Assembly: GCA_032718475.1 (NCBI GenBank)
Contig: JAUCBJ010000815.1
Coordinates: 1-64,000 of the forward strand
Origin: Nemertoderma westbladi
Taxonomy: Eukaryota; Xenacoelomorpha; Nemertodermatida; Nemertodermatidae
Direction of reading: 5' to 3'
DNA: 64,000 nt
Shown here piece by piece: positions 46,601-54,810 of this stretch (positions are counted from its first letter, which is position 1; every line of letters starts with the position of its first letter). The notes beneath the pieces were generated by a model. That model saw only the letters and a program-made list of their open reading frames with translations, had not been told where the DNA came from and did no database searches. Position numbers and translations under genes: made by a program.

Positions 46601-46686
46601 TGATAAACAACAAGTTGAAAGTTCCTCGAGCGGAGTTAAAAGCGGCTCTATACGCTACAGCCAACGGCCGGAATGTAACAGAATAG
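40687..46686 (+). CDS. gag-pol: BEL/Pao Gag-Pol polyprotein, N-terminal part (ends at UAG in RNase H)
   Basis: The frame has 1,999 codons from ATG 40687, chosen because the inverted copy starts at the equivalent ATG (MSD); upstream codons lack an ATG. Order: Gag N-terminus, long Ala/Glu/Lys coiled coil (about residues 372-495), and a capsid-like BEL domain with VKFNGDEMKWLPF and W.TLN.RYG (about 802-932). Zinc knuckles follow at about 1092-1152 (CALCDGTHRLNMC, CYNCLRQGHQRRTC, CAKCGAKHH). An aspartic protease comes next with LLDSGSTGTFID (Asp about 1267). RT has RVVFDGSA, DIEGMF and catalytic YMDD (1762-1765), then the start of RNase H (VFGDAS, Asp about 1942). TAG at 46684-46686 interrupts RNase H, and the frame stays open to 48855. 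It lies inside a folded domain, so a nonsense mutation is likelier than programmed readthrough. Seven splice-donor-like sequences lie at 43666-44190. Confidence 0.92.
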   Translation: MSDTKQNLSDSLLDVTICDSDKGVEPSTPKFSSPPTVRKVIPPVVITEPRLVQHHRSIIGTRAQVKRDQEAAEQQQPASQELISQRPNSSSSEDTVELTPEHGAKITDVVYSDPLLILPAAVLTRILIAVEEHQIDWARSKRSTKDSYAGYTKEELKPIVESQWNFPGPGLPFDLSEAAWEDIHRMGVAKETIDPAVWKRSAAGYTQGFFSSMERVKEQLFQQPQGPQEQGQLLYQVRERILRIRLILSAFEEASKRRQDTSLQVAVKTWFQRVSLQVQGTAQWKAQLEERSTHGESTDATFSQVESEATAEKPHKRDAIDIYLSDYQRFLGDEELRRRLEGLSPNSEGAQRVLDAIDVDRLAANQAKFNESIRIAKVQEEQVKKKRIEDRKTAAAAVAAAEAERKAAEVDRKAAEAAAEAKAAAAEAKAAAAAVEAERKAAEAERKVAAAEAERKAAEAERKIAVAEAERRASEETTQLELENLQERQDNFNKQLTASNMQMMNRSTPKRQGYTSSEEGDTTDTEGKGNRSHLSRRKRTSHRQKLPDLPPAVRRQLNNTNLGSTEPTDQIITIERLPTIVDEPEIIRPVPEATLSVVETPVLPEPTSKFPLHSTKLPVPSRTAHETVHALDSERNIHDLSPVVPRPPATTLANPASAVEWVDERRRGMDLLLGQMQETVQQFKGTVRESRLELQEVQQSIALERDKLVNTQKGIPPPPVTMCQPVRSEVSHAQGVEPTRIYTASEVETPIVNPIKGNYRPVDNDIPYRPDHNPRNLYTDNSILNNTMAQESFTRQMARTEARQAVKVGEIVKFNGDEMKWLPFNEYYKDNIQNSVLSNGEKLRFLIECLEGSPKLMALKFIGHPDGLRQVWDTLNIRYGNRNNISGYLYAKLVAPRKFISSGIIEFSDEIQEICRQLDWLGKSHEYQNAMVIRAVASTLPKGGVGTRWDKKVLYMMEQQRRDPTMADLMSFLDGEVKLQLLKLSREKTPENKVSEKPVARRKVTPVCYTDDGESQTSQGEDSGKDTDRSYYVNKMPKDQVSKFKSRTNDRREQVRKTPPTSPKRIQVRKPEEKASVHNVTQNKVSNIKPKCALCDGTHRLNMCDEFLKKSLTERREVMWDKRLCYNCLRQGHQRRTCYSDTRCAKCGAKHHILLHTEFERNSPSQVSDSELHVQFSDVNDTDQSEMEGFYTDEFSDENESCYMINTAVYRALTYEKDTDIDLTLTTSDRQPSWKAPTSNVGIREFPVVQVRVHGPKRSYVVNALLDSGSTGTFIDKELAEDIFAGQPKFRTKLNMSGIMQVWKSTVTADYYIGALSTPQDELGEHSIRSVKMVAIKNFATTQADLYNWDEDESIQHLKIPRFQTDYPGVQILIGQNAHEALETLEKRPAQPQPLQTYAVRTRVGWYFTGPSRRTLMERLPKDQVYQVREWEVENSEFDDPTEGTPYSSDNDDIHQLFDEENAIDLLKESETWQNQVNLCQLLLPSERDDYNDELNDVIERYNAKTRDEHAVRFFTQEVVEPNSYDKALSVEEERAKQIQVTTTRFLKDQGRYEIGLPFRKREPKFINNRPLAEKRIAQLHRRLTANSSAKEMYQTQLKKFISKGYAELVPEETPITERTYYLTHHYVPKPGKPHEVRVVFDGSALYMGQSLNSELLPGPNLLQSLLGILLRLRQYSIAFASDIEGMFLQVKALDRDRDSLRFLWWPEGDLNKKPVEYWMTIQAFGIISSPSNACSVVRTTADDNRDAFSKEVIDNIKRDIYMDDNLKSLPSVEEAIEVAKGTVECLKKGGFRLTKFTSNSREFLESIPVEDRGTKDLDLIKDDLPQTKTLGLKWDTERDILFFQLKQRDNPVRTKRICLSILSTYFDPLGFISPVILIARSLVQQMWLENHSWDDPLKGELLKRWMKWEESLPAIENFIISRSYFGHVLPTYSYQLHVFGDASDMGIGIVAYLRVETPDGIKVALVTSKALINNKLKVPRAELKAALYATANGRNVTE

Positions 46687-48855
46687 ATCGACTATCCCCT
46701 GGAGAAAACTGTCTATTGGACCGACGCTTTACTCGTGTTGGAGTATATAACCAATGAAGTCTGTCAGTTCAGCGTCTTCGTTACCAACAGAGTAGCTATT
46801 ATACTCAGTCGCACGACAATGGATCAATGGAGACATTGCCCCGGAACGATTAATCCAGCGGACATCGCTTCCAGGGGAGCAACTCCACAAGAACTGGTAG
46901 ATACTCCAGACTGGTTAGGTGGACCCGACTTCCTCTACAAAGAAGAAGAAGAATGGCCTCCTCATCTTACTACAGCAGAAATTAGACAGGCCAAGGGAGC
47001 GGAGAAAGTCAAGCCTAAAACTCAGGCGAGTAAATCGAAGTTATTCAAACCCACAGTAGATCTGTCTGTACTACATACTTCCGGAGACGACGCTTTGGAT
47101 CAGAAACCCACAGCCACAAATAAACCCATTGTGGAAATCTGTGATAAGGATTGGAAATCTGGCATACCAGACGTCTCGCAAGGACTCTCACCTCTTCTGC
47201 AGAGAGCGATGCATCACTACAGTTCTTGGAATCGGCTTTGTAAGGCCGTTACATATTTAAAGAGATGTTTTCACCATCACTACTCTGGGATGAAAACAAA
47301 GGGTGATACCGCTCCAATCACATCAGTGCAGGTCCATGTTATTAAAGACATTCCCAAATATAAGGTACCCGACAAGTTTCTGAAGGAGAAGATCAGTTAT
47401 CAGGAGCATGAAGAAACCAACAAACAGATGCTGAGACTCTTACAATGCTATGAAGATTCCGATAAGTATTTCCTGTTGTTGAGAAATCCACAGATGCGCT
47501 TAAGGGATCGTTTCTCTAGCACAATGATAGATGGGTTGATACGTGTTGGAGGAAGGTTAACGAATGCCCCATTATCCTTTGATACTAAGTTCCCCATACT
47601 CATTAGAAATCTTGAAATACAAGTCAAGATGATTGTAGATGTTCACAGCAAACTTTATCATGCTGGTAGAGAACGAGTTCTTAGCGAAATCCGAACTCGC
47701 TATTATTTTTATAAACCCCGTAGAGCTCTGAACCAAGTTCTTAGGAACTGCATACCCTGTAGGAAAGCATTCAGTAGGCCTTTAACACAGAGAGAGGCAG
47801 AATTACCTAGGGAACGAGTAAGCTTTTATGAACCACCCTTTACTAATACCGGTGTGGATTTATTTGGCCCTATAGAAGTATATCGTGCTAGGACTATAGT
47901 CAAGAGATGGTGTGTAATCTTTGTTTGTATGACTTGTAGAGCCATCCATCTCGATATGGTGAACGATTTATCTACCAACAGCTTTCTATTAAGCTTACGA
48001 CGACAGATCGCTCGCTTTGGCACTAGTAACACGATGAGATCTGATAAGGGAACAAACTTCATTGGTGCCAACAATGAAATCAAAGCTTACGTCAAAGATT
48101 GGAACCAAAGACAGGTGGACGACCAACTACGAGTAACAGCGTCTAGTTGGACCTTCAACGCCGCCGACGCCCCTTGGTGGGGAGGAAGTTGGGAGAGATT
48201 AATAAGAAGTGTGAAGACGGCATTTCATTTTATAGTGCCTTGCCGCGCTTATCTCACCGACGAACTTTTGCGGACGTTAATGGAAGAAATCGCCGCCTAT
48301 CTCAATGAGAGACCGCTTATGCCAGTCTCATCGAGTCCCGATTCCCTGGAAGCGCTAACACCCGCGCACTTCCTACTGAAGAAACCTGTAGCCATGCTCC
48401 CACAATCGGAAATCACAGACGGAGACGAATACTGCCGACAAACTTGGCAACTCATGCAGTTGTTATCCCGTCGTTTCGCTGACCATTTCGAAAAACATTA
48501 TCTGCCCACGCTACAACTTCGAACTAAGTGGTTTGCGCAGCAAGAAAACGTTAGCGCTGGAGACATGGTTCTTATTGTGGATGTAGATCTTCCACGTAAG
48601 AGGTGGCAGACAGGTCGTATCATCGAGACTCACATCTCGGATGACGGTTTGGTGCGATCGGTAGAACTCGTCGTCATGCGACGTAACTTCAAGAAACCGG
48701 GAATTGTCTTCGAGACGCAGCAGCTCAATCGCCCAGTGGGACGTTTATGTTTACTGGAAAGAGACAGAGAACTCTCCGGAAACTATGGGAGACAAGATAC
48801 TCTTCCCACAACCACCTCCCTAATCCAACAAACATCTAGGGACTCCCCAACTTAA
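46687..48855 (+). CDS. pol: BEL/Pao Pol, RNase H remainder and integrase
   Basis: This is the same frame as the preceding gag-pol, continuing beyond the UAG (IDYPLEKTVYWTDALLVLEYI). It contains the end of RNase H, the linker with PADIASRGATPQEL, and the integrase HHCC zinc-binding part (VDVHSKLYHAGRERVL ... CIPCRKA, about 47635-47766). The DDE core follows: Asp in TGVDLFGP (47857), Asp in RSDKGTNF (48043) and Glu in GGSWERLI (48193). The C-terminal domain (GDMVLIVD, RRWQTG-like KRWQTGRII, RPVGRLCLLE) is typical of BEL integrases. All catalytic residues are present. On its own this part has no natural start, so it depends on the upstream frame; restricted to this copy, the polyprotein is broken by the one stop. 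Confidence 0.9.
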   Translation: MDYPLEKTVYWTDALLVLEYITNEVCQFSVFVTNRVAIILSRTTMDQWRHCPGTINPADIASRGATPQELVDTPDWLGGPDFLYKEEEEWPPHLTTAEIRQAKGAEKVKPKTQASKSKLFKPTVDLSVLHTSGDDALDQKPTATNKPIVEICDKDWKSGIPDVSQGLSPLLQRAMHHYSSWNRLCKAVTYLKRCFHHHYSGMKTKGDTAPITSVQVHVIKDIPKYKVPDKFLKEKISYQEHEETNKQMLRLLQCYEDSDKYFLLLRNPQMRLRDRFSSTMIDGLIRVGGRLTNAPLSFDTKFPILIRNLEIQVKMIVDVHSKLYHAGRERVLSEIRTRYYFYKPRRALNQVLRNCIPCRKAFSRPLTQREAELPRERVSFYEPPFTNTGVDLFGPIEVYRARTIVKRWCVIFVCMTCRAIHLDMVNDLSTNSFLLSLRRQIARFGTSNTMRSDKGTNFIGANNEIKAYVKDWNQRQVDDQLRVTASSWTFNAADAPWWGGSWERLIRSVKTAFHFIVPCRAYLTDELLRTLMEEIAAYLNERPLMPVSSSPDSLEALTPAHFLLKKPVAMLPQSEITDGDEYCRQTWQLMQLLSRRFADHFEKHYLPTLQLRTKWFAQQENVSAGDMVLIVDVDLPRKRWQTGRIIETHISDDGLVRSVELVVMRRNFKKPGIVFETQQLNRPVGRLCLLERDRELSGNYGRQDTLPTTTSLIQQTSRDSPT

Positions 48856-50495
48856 AAACGGCTGGAGTGGGTGTGTGACCATATTATTTTATATTTGTAT
48901 TTGTTTTATTTTTATATTTATGTATGTATTATTATGTAATTTTATTTTAATCGTTTTATTTAATTTTATTTAGTAACATGTTATTTTAGCGAGCATTTAG
49001 TAGATTAGTGCAATATATTCGCATTTATTACGTAATTACTTATATTATATATTTAGTGCGACGGCGAGAAATAATGCTTTTTCTCCTTCCTTACTGCCCG
49101 TATTACATTATAAATACGTGACTACAGTAAGATGAAATGTCCGTACTTATTAAAGTACAATAAAGCCACTACTATATTTAAGTATTATTGGTAGGCAGAG
49201 TATTAGGAATGCAAAGTTCAGATCCTCGTGTCTCGGCTAAACCAAGCTCTGGGTAGACCTTGGAAACGACTTGCCTCTTCACACTGACATTGCTTCGTGC
49301 GATATTGCTCTCATACCGTATATTAAATAATACATATAGTAGCGTGATGTCCCTTTAACAGTAGCGTATAACGCAAAATAAATCTGTTAAACCCTTTGAC
49401 CATCTGTAATTCTAGTCGATTAAGATATCGCGGCACCCACCGATATACTTGAAAGACAAATTTCTAGAATCAATGGTTAACGTCCCCAGACAAGTTCTGG
49501 AATAAACTGGTGCCCATCCTAAATATTAATTATTAATATTTACAAAAATCTGTCAAATATCAGATCCTTTAAAATTCTAGTCGATTAAGATATCGTAGCA
49601 CTTACCGATACTCTTAAAAGGACAAAATTCCTAGAATCAAGGATCCCAGTCCCCAGACACGTTCTGGAATAAAATTGTGTCTATTTAACATTAAATAATA
49701 AAATTTACGGGAATAAATTTAAATTCATATATTTCAATGAATTTAATAAATTGTCATTTTATACAATTTATAACATTCCCAAAATTCCATTAATTAATAG
49801 ATCATGGGAGCGGAGATTCACTCTATTAAGTGTATTTGTGTGCGAGAATCTCCAATGTATAGTCAATAGCCGATAAAATTCATAGAATCATGTATAAAGG
49901 GGATATTGACCATTAAAGAATTACTATTAAATAGCATCCCAGATCTGTATGCATGAGAATTACCCTAATTCTACCGCTAGCTTTCCATAATGTCACCATG
50001 GCAACAACCACGCTAGAATTAGAAGTGAGTTAAAAGAACAATAGAAGGCATGCCCCATTGAATAGCATAGGGAATAAATAGCGCACTGCTAGTATCCAAG
50101 GATACATAATAAATACAGTGACATTCTGGAAGGTACTGACTAACGGACAAATGGCCCGAATGTGTGCAGTTTGTTGCAGTTGTGTTGAATTTGTGCGTTT
50201 GTAGGTGAATGTTACTACTAAGGTGTGTTTACAGTAGCGAGTCGCAATTGTGAAAGTAACCCTAACTCTCCAAGAAGAACCTGCAGTACATCTAAGCCTT
50301 TGGGACGGACAGTGAAGTGACTTGTGCCGGTTATCGTTGTCGTTGTGTAGCTACATCGTTGGCGAAAGCACAGCGACGACGGTACATCGGCGCTGAGGAT
50401 CTTGCACTGTCCGGGGGCAAAAGAGGGGTAGGCAGCGACGCCCGCTAGCCTAATATATATAAACTCATTATAATATTGATAAACTCATAGCAGAT
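48856..50495 (+). other. Spacer between pol and ORF2 with duplicated block
   Basis: This is 1.6 kb of AT-rich noncoding sequence. A block of about 110 bp beginning AATTCTAGTCGATTAAGATATCG occurs at 49408-49515 and again at 49573-49680 (period about 165), with GTTCTGGAATAAA near the end of each. Possible 3' splice sites lie near its end: CCCTAACTCTCC then CCTGCAG (50259-50286), and CTCATAGCAG directly before the ORF2 ATG (AG at 50492-50493). Confidence 0.6.
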
Positions 50496-51854
50496 ATGAC
50501 TGAGTTGATAGAAGATGATCTTGGCATCAGGGAGCGATATACTCTACCTTTACAAGCGTTTGTCGATAGCTTGATACGCGGCGACGCTGGTCCAACTACT
50601 ACGGAGGATGATGGTCGTTATATCGAACCGCCGATGTCCCCGGAGCAACTTACGCGTGAATTGGACTATAGAAAGTTCACCGCTCGCTATACGCATCGTA
50701 ATGGTACGTATATGGACTTCTTAACTACCGGCCATCCTATCGATTTACACGACACGGACGATGTGGATACCGAAAGGGAAATGGTTTTATTTAAATATCA
50801 TACCCAACGGAATCGGAACGATAAGCCAAGAATAGAACACGAGAACTCTATTCGAAACAGACTCGAAAGAGAAGACATTGAAGAACCGGATAAACGCAAC
50901 GACTTCAACGATTATCTGGAATTCTTGAGAGAAACATACCTCAATATTGCCAGTCAACAAAATCTCGAAACTCGATATCCTCAAGGTATACATCATGATC
51001 CCATGATAGAGCTCAAACGACTCTATTTCACTATGATGTATCTTACCGCCGATCGACCGCTACCTGTTGTCCCAGATAGCTTCGAACAGATGGAGGAATA
51101 TTGTAAAACTGGAGAACGATCACCCGCGTTTCCTCTGCAGGACGTGCGTCTTTGGTATTACTGCGACGAATGCCCTAGACCCAATCAGCAAACGGAAAGA
51201 CATAAACATCCGCGGAGACGTTGTGCTAAACACAGTTTTACACGATATACTTACGGGAGTTTCGAGCGAAACCTGTTCGACGTGTCCCCTGCGGTCGCTC
51301 GACTCAAGCGATCCTTGAACAAACCGATGATCAGAGTTCCGGAATACTCGGTCAGACCTCCGCATTCCTCAGTTAGACCTCAAACTCTTGACCCTAATAG
51401 TATCACGGATCCTCCCGAACTGTACTCACTGTTCAAAGATCTAGTGTTACCCGAACAGTTGATCGGTGGCACTCCGGTAGTAGGCTCACGAGGCATTCGC
51501 CAACCCTACCTAGCTGGATTGGGACGTGGACATCTAATATCGCCGTTTAACCCATACAACCGTCCCGGCTTCACCTCTATCCAACCCGTTACGGAAGTCG
51601 AAGAGAGCGTCGTACGAAACGCATTAGACGCTATTCGGCAGAAAATCGGAAAGGGAACGTACGATTGTTTGGAGAAGCGTAAATTGCAGCAACAAGTCCA
51701 AGCGGTGAAGGAATTAGCTTTACCCCAGTTCGATAGAGAAATACAAAATCTCGAGGAGGACATCGAACGTGGACTAACCTACTCTTTACAAGAGTTTCTA
51801 GATGAGCGTCTACAACAACAAGCGAGGAGAATCAGCTCGAGGAGAGACATATAG
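50496..51854 (+). CDS. Giant BEL accessory ORF2 (452 aa, unknown)
   Basis: This intact ORF starts at the first ATG, two bases after a CAG. I recognise no family. It is charged and hydrophilic, with no signal peptide or membrane segment, which argues against an envelope protein. A Cys/His cluster (YYCDECP, then RRRCAKHSF, about residues 221-247) could bind zinc. A C-terminal helix rich in Glu, Gln and Arg (about 370-452) looks like a coiled coil. Codon usage and the lack of stops indicate that it is maintained. It overlaps the upstream extension of ORF3 in a -1 relationship (51806-51854), so a frameshift fusion with ORF3 is possible. Expression is probably from a spliced subgenomic RNA or by reinitiation; neither is shown. 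Confidence 0.7.
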   Translation: MTELIEDDLGIRERYTLPLQAFVDSLIRGDAGPTTTEDDGRYIEPPMSPEQLTRELDYRKFTARYTHRNGTYMDFLTTGHPIDLHDTDDVDTEREMVLFKYHTQRNRNDKPRIEHENSIRNRLEREDIEEPDKRNDFNDYLEFLRETYLNIASQQNLETRYPQGIHHDPMIELKRLYFTMMYLTADRPLPVVPDSFEQMEEYCKTGERSPAFPLQDVRLWYYCDECPRPNQQTERHKHPRRRCAKHSFTRYTYGSFERNLFDVSPAVARLKRSLNKPMIRVPEYSVRPPHSSVRPQTLDPNSITDPPELYSLFKDLVLPEQLIGGTPVVGSRGIRQPYLAGLGRGHLISPFNPYNRPGFTSIQPVTEVEESVVRNALDAIRQKIGKGTYDCLEKRKLQQQVQAVKELALPQFDREIQNLEEDIERGLTYSLQEFLDERLQQQARRISSRRDI

Positions 51855-51907
51855 AACTGGATGAGAGAGAAGAAGCGGCTTTAGCTCAACCCGAAGCGCA
51901 AATCCTT

Positions 51908-54289
51908 ATGACGGATCTCTACTCTAAAACCATTCTTCATCCCTCGATGGTTCCCCATTTCGGAGACAAACTTTTTGCGACGGCACAACCCCAACCGGTT
52001 GATATCAACCTAAGATCTCGAGATCTTATCGCCGACGCTCCTCTGTTGCAGCGTCCGCCCATCGAATCCGCTCGTGTCGATGGTATACTCGTTGAACCTC
52101 CGGACAATAGAGCAGATCTTGTCCGTCGCATGGTACACAATGTAAACATACGCGCTAGACCTTTACCAGACTCGTTTTATGGGATCAAAGATCACCCTTA
52201 TTACGTCAATCTAAAACAATATTACATGGTAAAACCGGAAGATCCTACACATAGTCTGAAGTTTCTACCGTTAATAAATCCTCTCGATCTTGTCGAACTC
52301 GAACAACTGCAGAAACATCTGGATCAGTTAGTTAAAGTAAACTCGTTTCGAAAACCATATAATGTTTCCAGAATAGAGAAAGAAACAATACCTCCGTATA
52401 ATCTTGATGGATTCATCAAAACTCGTTTAGTGCACTGGAATCTTGATGTGTTATTCGAGGAGGAAAGAATACAACGATATGGAGATGTGGAAACATATAC
52501 CACACAATATTTAAAGTATAAAGACCTGCCTAATGTTAGCGAATGTGCTACCTTGTGGCATCCTGTGGGAATGACACTCGAAAACGCCACTAAAGAGTGG
52601 AACGAAACTCTTAACGTTATCGAGATGTATGGAGTTGTCACTTACGATAACGAAGGTAGCGTTCCGGTTGGAGAACTTGGAACTACGCGGATGATACACA
52701 TACGAGGACTCGCTGGTTCTACCCACGTATTTACTCGAGCGTGTTCCGATGTTATTGATTATTCTTTTGAAACTCTTACTGAGACACAAAATAAACTCCG
52801 ACATGGACAATTTGAACTCGCGCAGCGTTACGTCACCGACACCGAGCGCAAACCGGCCATGGGTATCGATGGATCGATGTTACCCCAACCCGTGCTCGAG
52901 ATGCTGTTTAACGAAGGAATCCTTAAAATCGGCTCAGCTGTTTATGGAGACCTACAGAACGACTTTCGGAATATGGAGAACATTCCATACCCCTTCGTTG
53001 ATACTCAGCTGATTGCTCCTTGGGCAGAAGGCCGAGGTTTCTTCCGCACTATGTATGCCAATACACCCAGCAGAATTACTAAAGTACAACGAACCTCCAT
53101 CGGACATCTTGCCTTTCAAGAATACGGATGGAATTTCAAGGTTGGAAATCCTATAAATTACCAACAAGTATACGGAGATCATTATTCTCGTTTATACTTT
53201 GATGGACCGTTGACCGCACCTGGCGCCGTGTATAGCTTTATGAGTGTTCCACTTCGTCCCTCCTTAGCTATATACACGATCTTTGAAAACGCAGCACTTG
53301 CCGGTTGGCTAGCCGATGTGTGCAGTCGTACCATACGCGCCCATCCCTTAATACTTGGAACCAAACTCGCCAAGTTAGATGAACACAATAAATTCATCCG
53401 CTTTGAATGTTTCAGGCGCTTTCTGACTCCGTTCCGTAACGTTGATAGTCAGTTCAAGGACCGCGCTCTGACCAAACTCAGCCTGAGAGACTCAGCGGCG
53501 GAGAAGCTAAACAGCGCGGGATTTGCCCTTTTTCAGGACGTTTGTATACAGAACTTGCACTCATCTGTTATACAAAGACCCCGAATACCCACGGGTTATT
53601 CTGTCGTCGAAGTTCAGACAGTGGGTCCGCTTGCGGAGACAGCCGCACCTACCTCAGCTATGCAATTGGAAGACGAACCAATATGCTTAGAAGCTGAAGC
53701 GATTCAGCCTACAGCGCCCCGGAGCAGCGATAACGACTACGTCTTAGAGTGGTATCAAGGTCCACAATGTCTCACCGCATACGATTATCGACACGCTAAC
53801 TATGTTTCTCGAAAACGTTGTCGATTATGCACATCGAGAGACCATTTCACTCCTATGGACTCAGACGTACCCTGTTCCTATTTCCACGAACAACCAATGA
53901 TGGAGATATATTGTGCGTATTGCAGACTTAATAACTCTCATATTTTTGCAGTCTGCCCCCAATTTATGACTCAATGCCACCACTGTCAACTTAAAGGACA
54001 TGCCAGTTATAATTGCCCCTTTAATCACGATTTAGAGAGCGTAGATGAAATGATTACCCTGCGCTACATCCGAGCTTGGGAAGCTAACGCGGATCTACAT
54101 TGTGAGTCCCGTCATCGATACTACCCTGGACGCTCTTACGAGGGAGTTTACGCGTTCCATCCTTATTTATTAGCGTCTGTGGAACAAAACACACGCATAC
54201 CGAGTTACGAGCTAATGAAGCGTGTTGGTGAGTGTATTTCCACTAAATTAGGAACGTCAATCCTAACGATATTACTTCATACCATTTGA
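51908..54289 (+). CDS. Giant BEL accessory ORF3 (793 aa) with C-terminal zinc knuckles
   Basis: This is a long intact ORF of unknown function. Residues 1-610 show no motif I recognise and no membrane segment. Residues about 636-705 form a three-part Cys/His array: CRLCTSRDHF, then CAYCRLNNSHIFAVC (C-x2-C-x6-H-x4-C), then CHHCQLKGHASYNC (C-x2-C-x4-H-x4-C). The two CCHC units have retroviral-nucleocapsid form, suggesting RNA or single-strand DNA binding. The array is distinct from the Gag knuckles and matches the array of the relic at 6868-7050. The frame is open upstream to 51806, overlapping ORF2. The last 20 codons may be intron: a GTGAGT donor at 54228 would join the protein to ORF4 (predicted 914 residues in total). 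Confidence 0.75.
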   Translation: MTDLYSKTILHPSMVPHFGDKLFATAQPQPVDINLRSRDLIADAPLLQRPPIESARVDGILVEPPDNRADLVRRMVHNVNIRARPLPDSFYGIKDHPYYVNLKQYYMVKPEDPTHSLKFLPLINPLDLVELEQLQKHLDQLVKVNSFRKPYNVSRIEKETIPPYNLDGFIKTRLVHWNLDVLFEEERIQRYGDVETYTTQYLKYKDLPNVSECATLWHPVGMTLENATKEWNETLNVIEMYGVVTYDNEGSVPVGELGTTRMIHIRGLAGSTHVFTRACSDVIDYSFETLTETQNKLRHGQFELAQRYVTDTERKPAMGIDGSMLPQPVLEMLFNEGILKIGSAVYGDLQNDFRNMENIPYPFVDTQLIAPWAEGRGFFRTMYANTPSRITKVQRTSIGHLAFQEYGWNFKVGNPINYQQVYGDHYSRLYFDGPLTAPGAVYSFMSVPLRPSLAIYTIFENAALAGWLADVCSRTIRAHPLILGTKLAKLDEHNKFIRFECFRRFLTPFRNVDSQFKDRALTKLSLRDSAAEKLNSAGFALFQDVCIQNLHSSVIQRPRIPTGYSVVEVQTVGPLAETAAPTSAMQLEDEPICLEAEAIQPTAPRSSDNDYVLEWYQGPQCLTAYDYRHANYVSRKRCRLCTSRDHFTPMDSDVPCSYFHEQPMMEIYCAYCRLNNSHIFAVCPQFMTQCHHCQLKGHASYNCPFNHDLESVDEMITLRYIRAWEANADLHCESRHRYYPGRSYEGVYAFHPYLLASVEQNTRIPSYELMKRVGECISTKLGTSILTILLHTI

Positions 54290-54307
54290 TCAATTATATC
54301 CGTCAAG
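54228..54307 (+). other. Candidate 80-nt intron joining ORF3 to ORF4
   Basis: Donor GTGAGT at 54228, a CTAAC branch-point-like motif at 54263-54267, and acceptor CAAG with AG at 54306-54307. Removing these 80 bases joins the ORF3 frame exactly to ORF4, replacing the ORF3 tail with DPEYGDLF. Alternatively, a -1 frameshift in the 54247-54289 overlap would do the same. Confidence 0.45.
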
Positions 54308-54732
54308 ACCCTGAGTATGGCGATTTATTTATCAACTCGCACCCTGAGTTACAGGAAGTATCTCGACGGCCCTATGAATATCGAGCCCGAGAACGCGAGC
54401 TGGAAAGAACTATTAAACCAAGAAAGTTTCTCACCACTCACAGTCCGCCTACCGCCATTGCCCAGACAACCCGTCAAGGACCCGTAGGAGCTGCTGTCCT
54501 GAGGTGCGCCCTAAAGGCTGTTAGACCTCGCTCCACGGAAGTTGATATCGATCAACCAGGTACCTCGACCGGCAGATACACCGATCGCAATCCGAAACCT
54601 TCTGATGCAATTGTATTGCACCCTTCACCCAGGAGTTACAGCCCTCCTAGTAAAGTGGCTCGCCCCAAAGAGAAAAGGACTCTTGCTAGCCTCAAAAAAC
54701 TGCGTAAACGCCGTCCGTGTAAGAAAGACTAA
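54308..54732 (+). CDS. Giant BEL accessory ORF4 / last exon of ORF3
   Basis: This is an open frame of about 140 codons ending at 54732 without an ATG of its own near the start; the frame is open from 54247. It contains DPEYGDLFINSHPELQEV and a basic C-terminus (RRPYEYRARERELERTIKPR, RPKEKRTLASLKKLRKRRP) that could bind nucleic acid or act as a nuclear localisation signal. The relic at 7108-7596 likewise ends in a basic tail after the knuckles. It is most simply the C-terminal exon of ORF3. Confidence 0.6.
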
Positions 54733-54810
54733 CTGTTTAGAGTATTTTTATATTTTAGAAACTGTGATTTGTTATATTTTATAGACTTAAATCCCATTTT
54801 CTGAGAGCGG
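54733..54810 (+). promoter_or_regulatory. Segment before 3' LTR, weak polypurine tract
   Basis: Only GAGAGCGG directly abuts the LTR start TGTAAAAGC at 54811, a short purine-rich candidate primer for plus-strand synthesis. Confidence 0.4.

Noticed and set aside
50496-54289. ORF2/ORF3 as a retroviral-type envelope gene
   Set aside because: No signal peptide, transmembrane anchor or fusion-protein-like hydrophobic stretch is visible, and ORF3 carries nucleocapsid-type knuckles.
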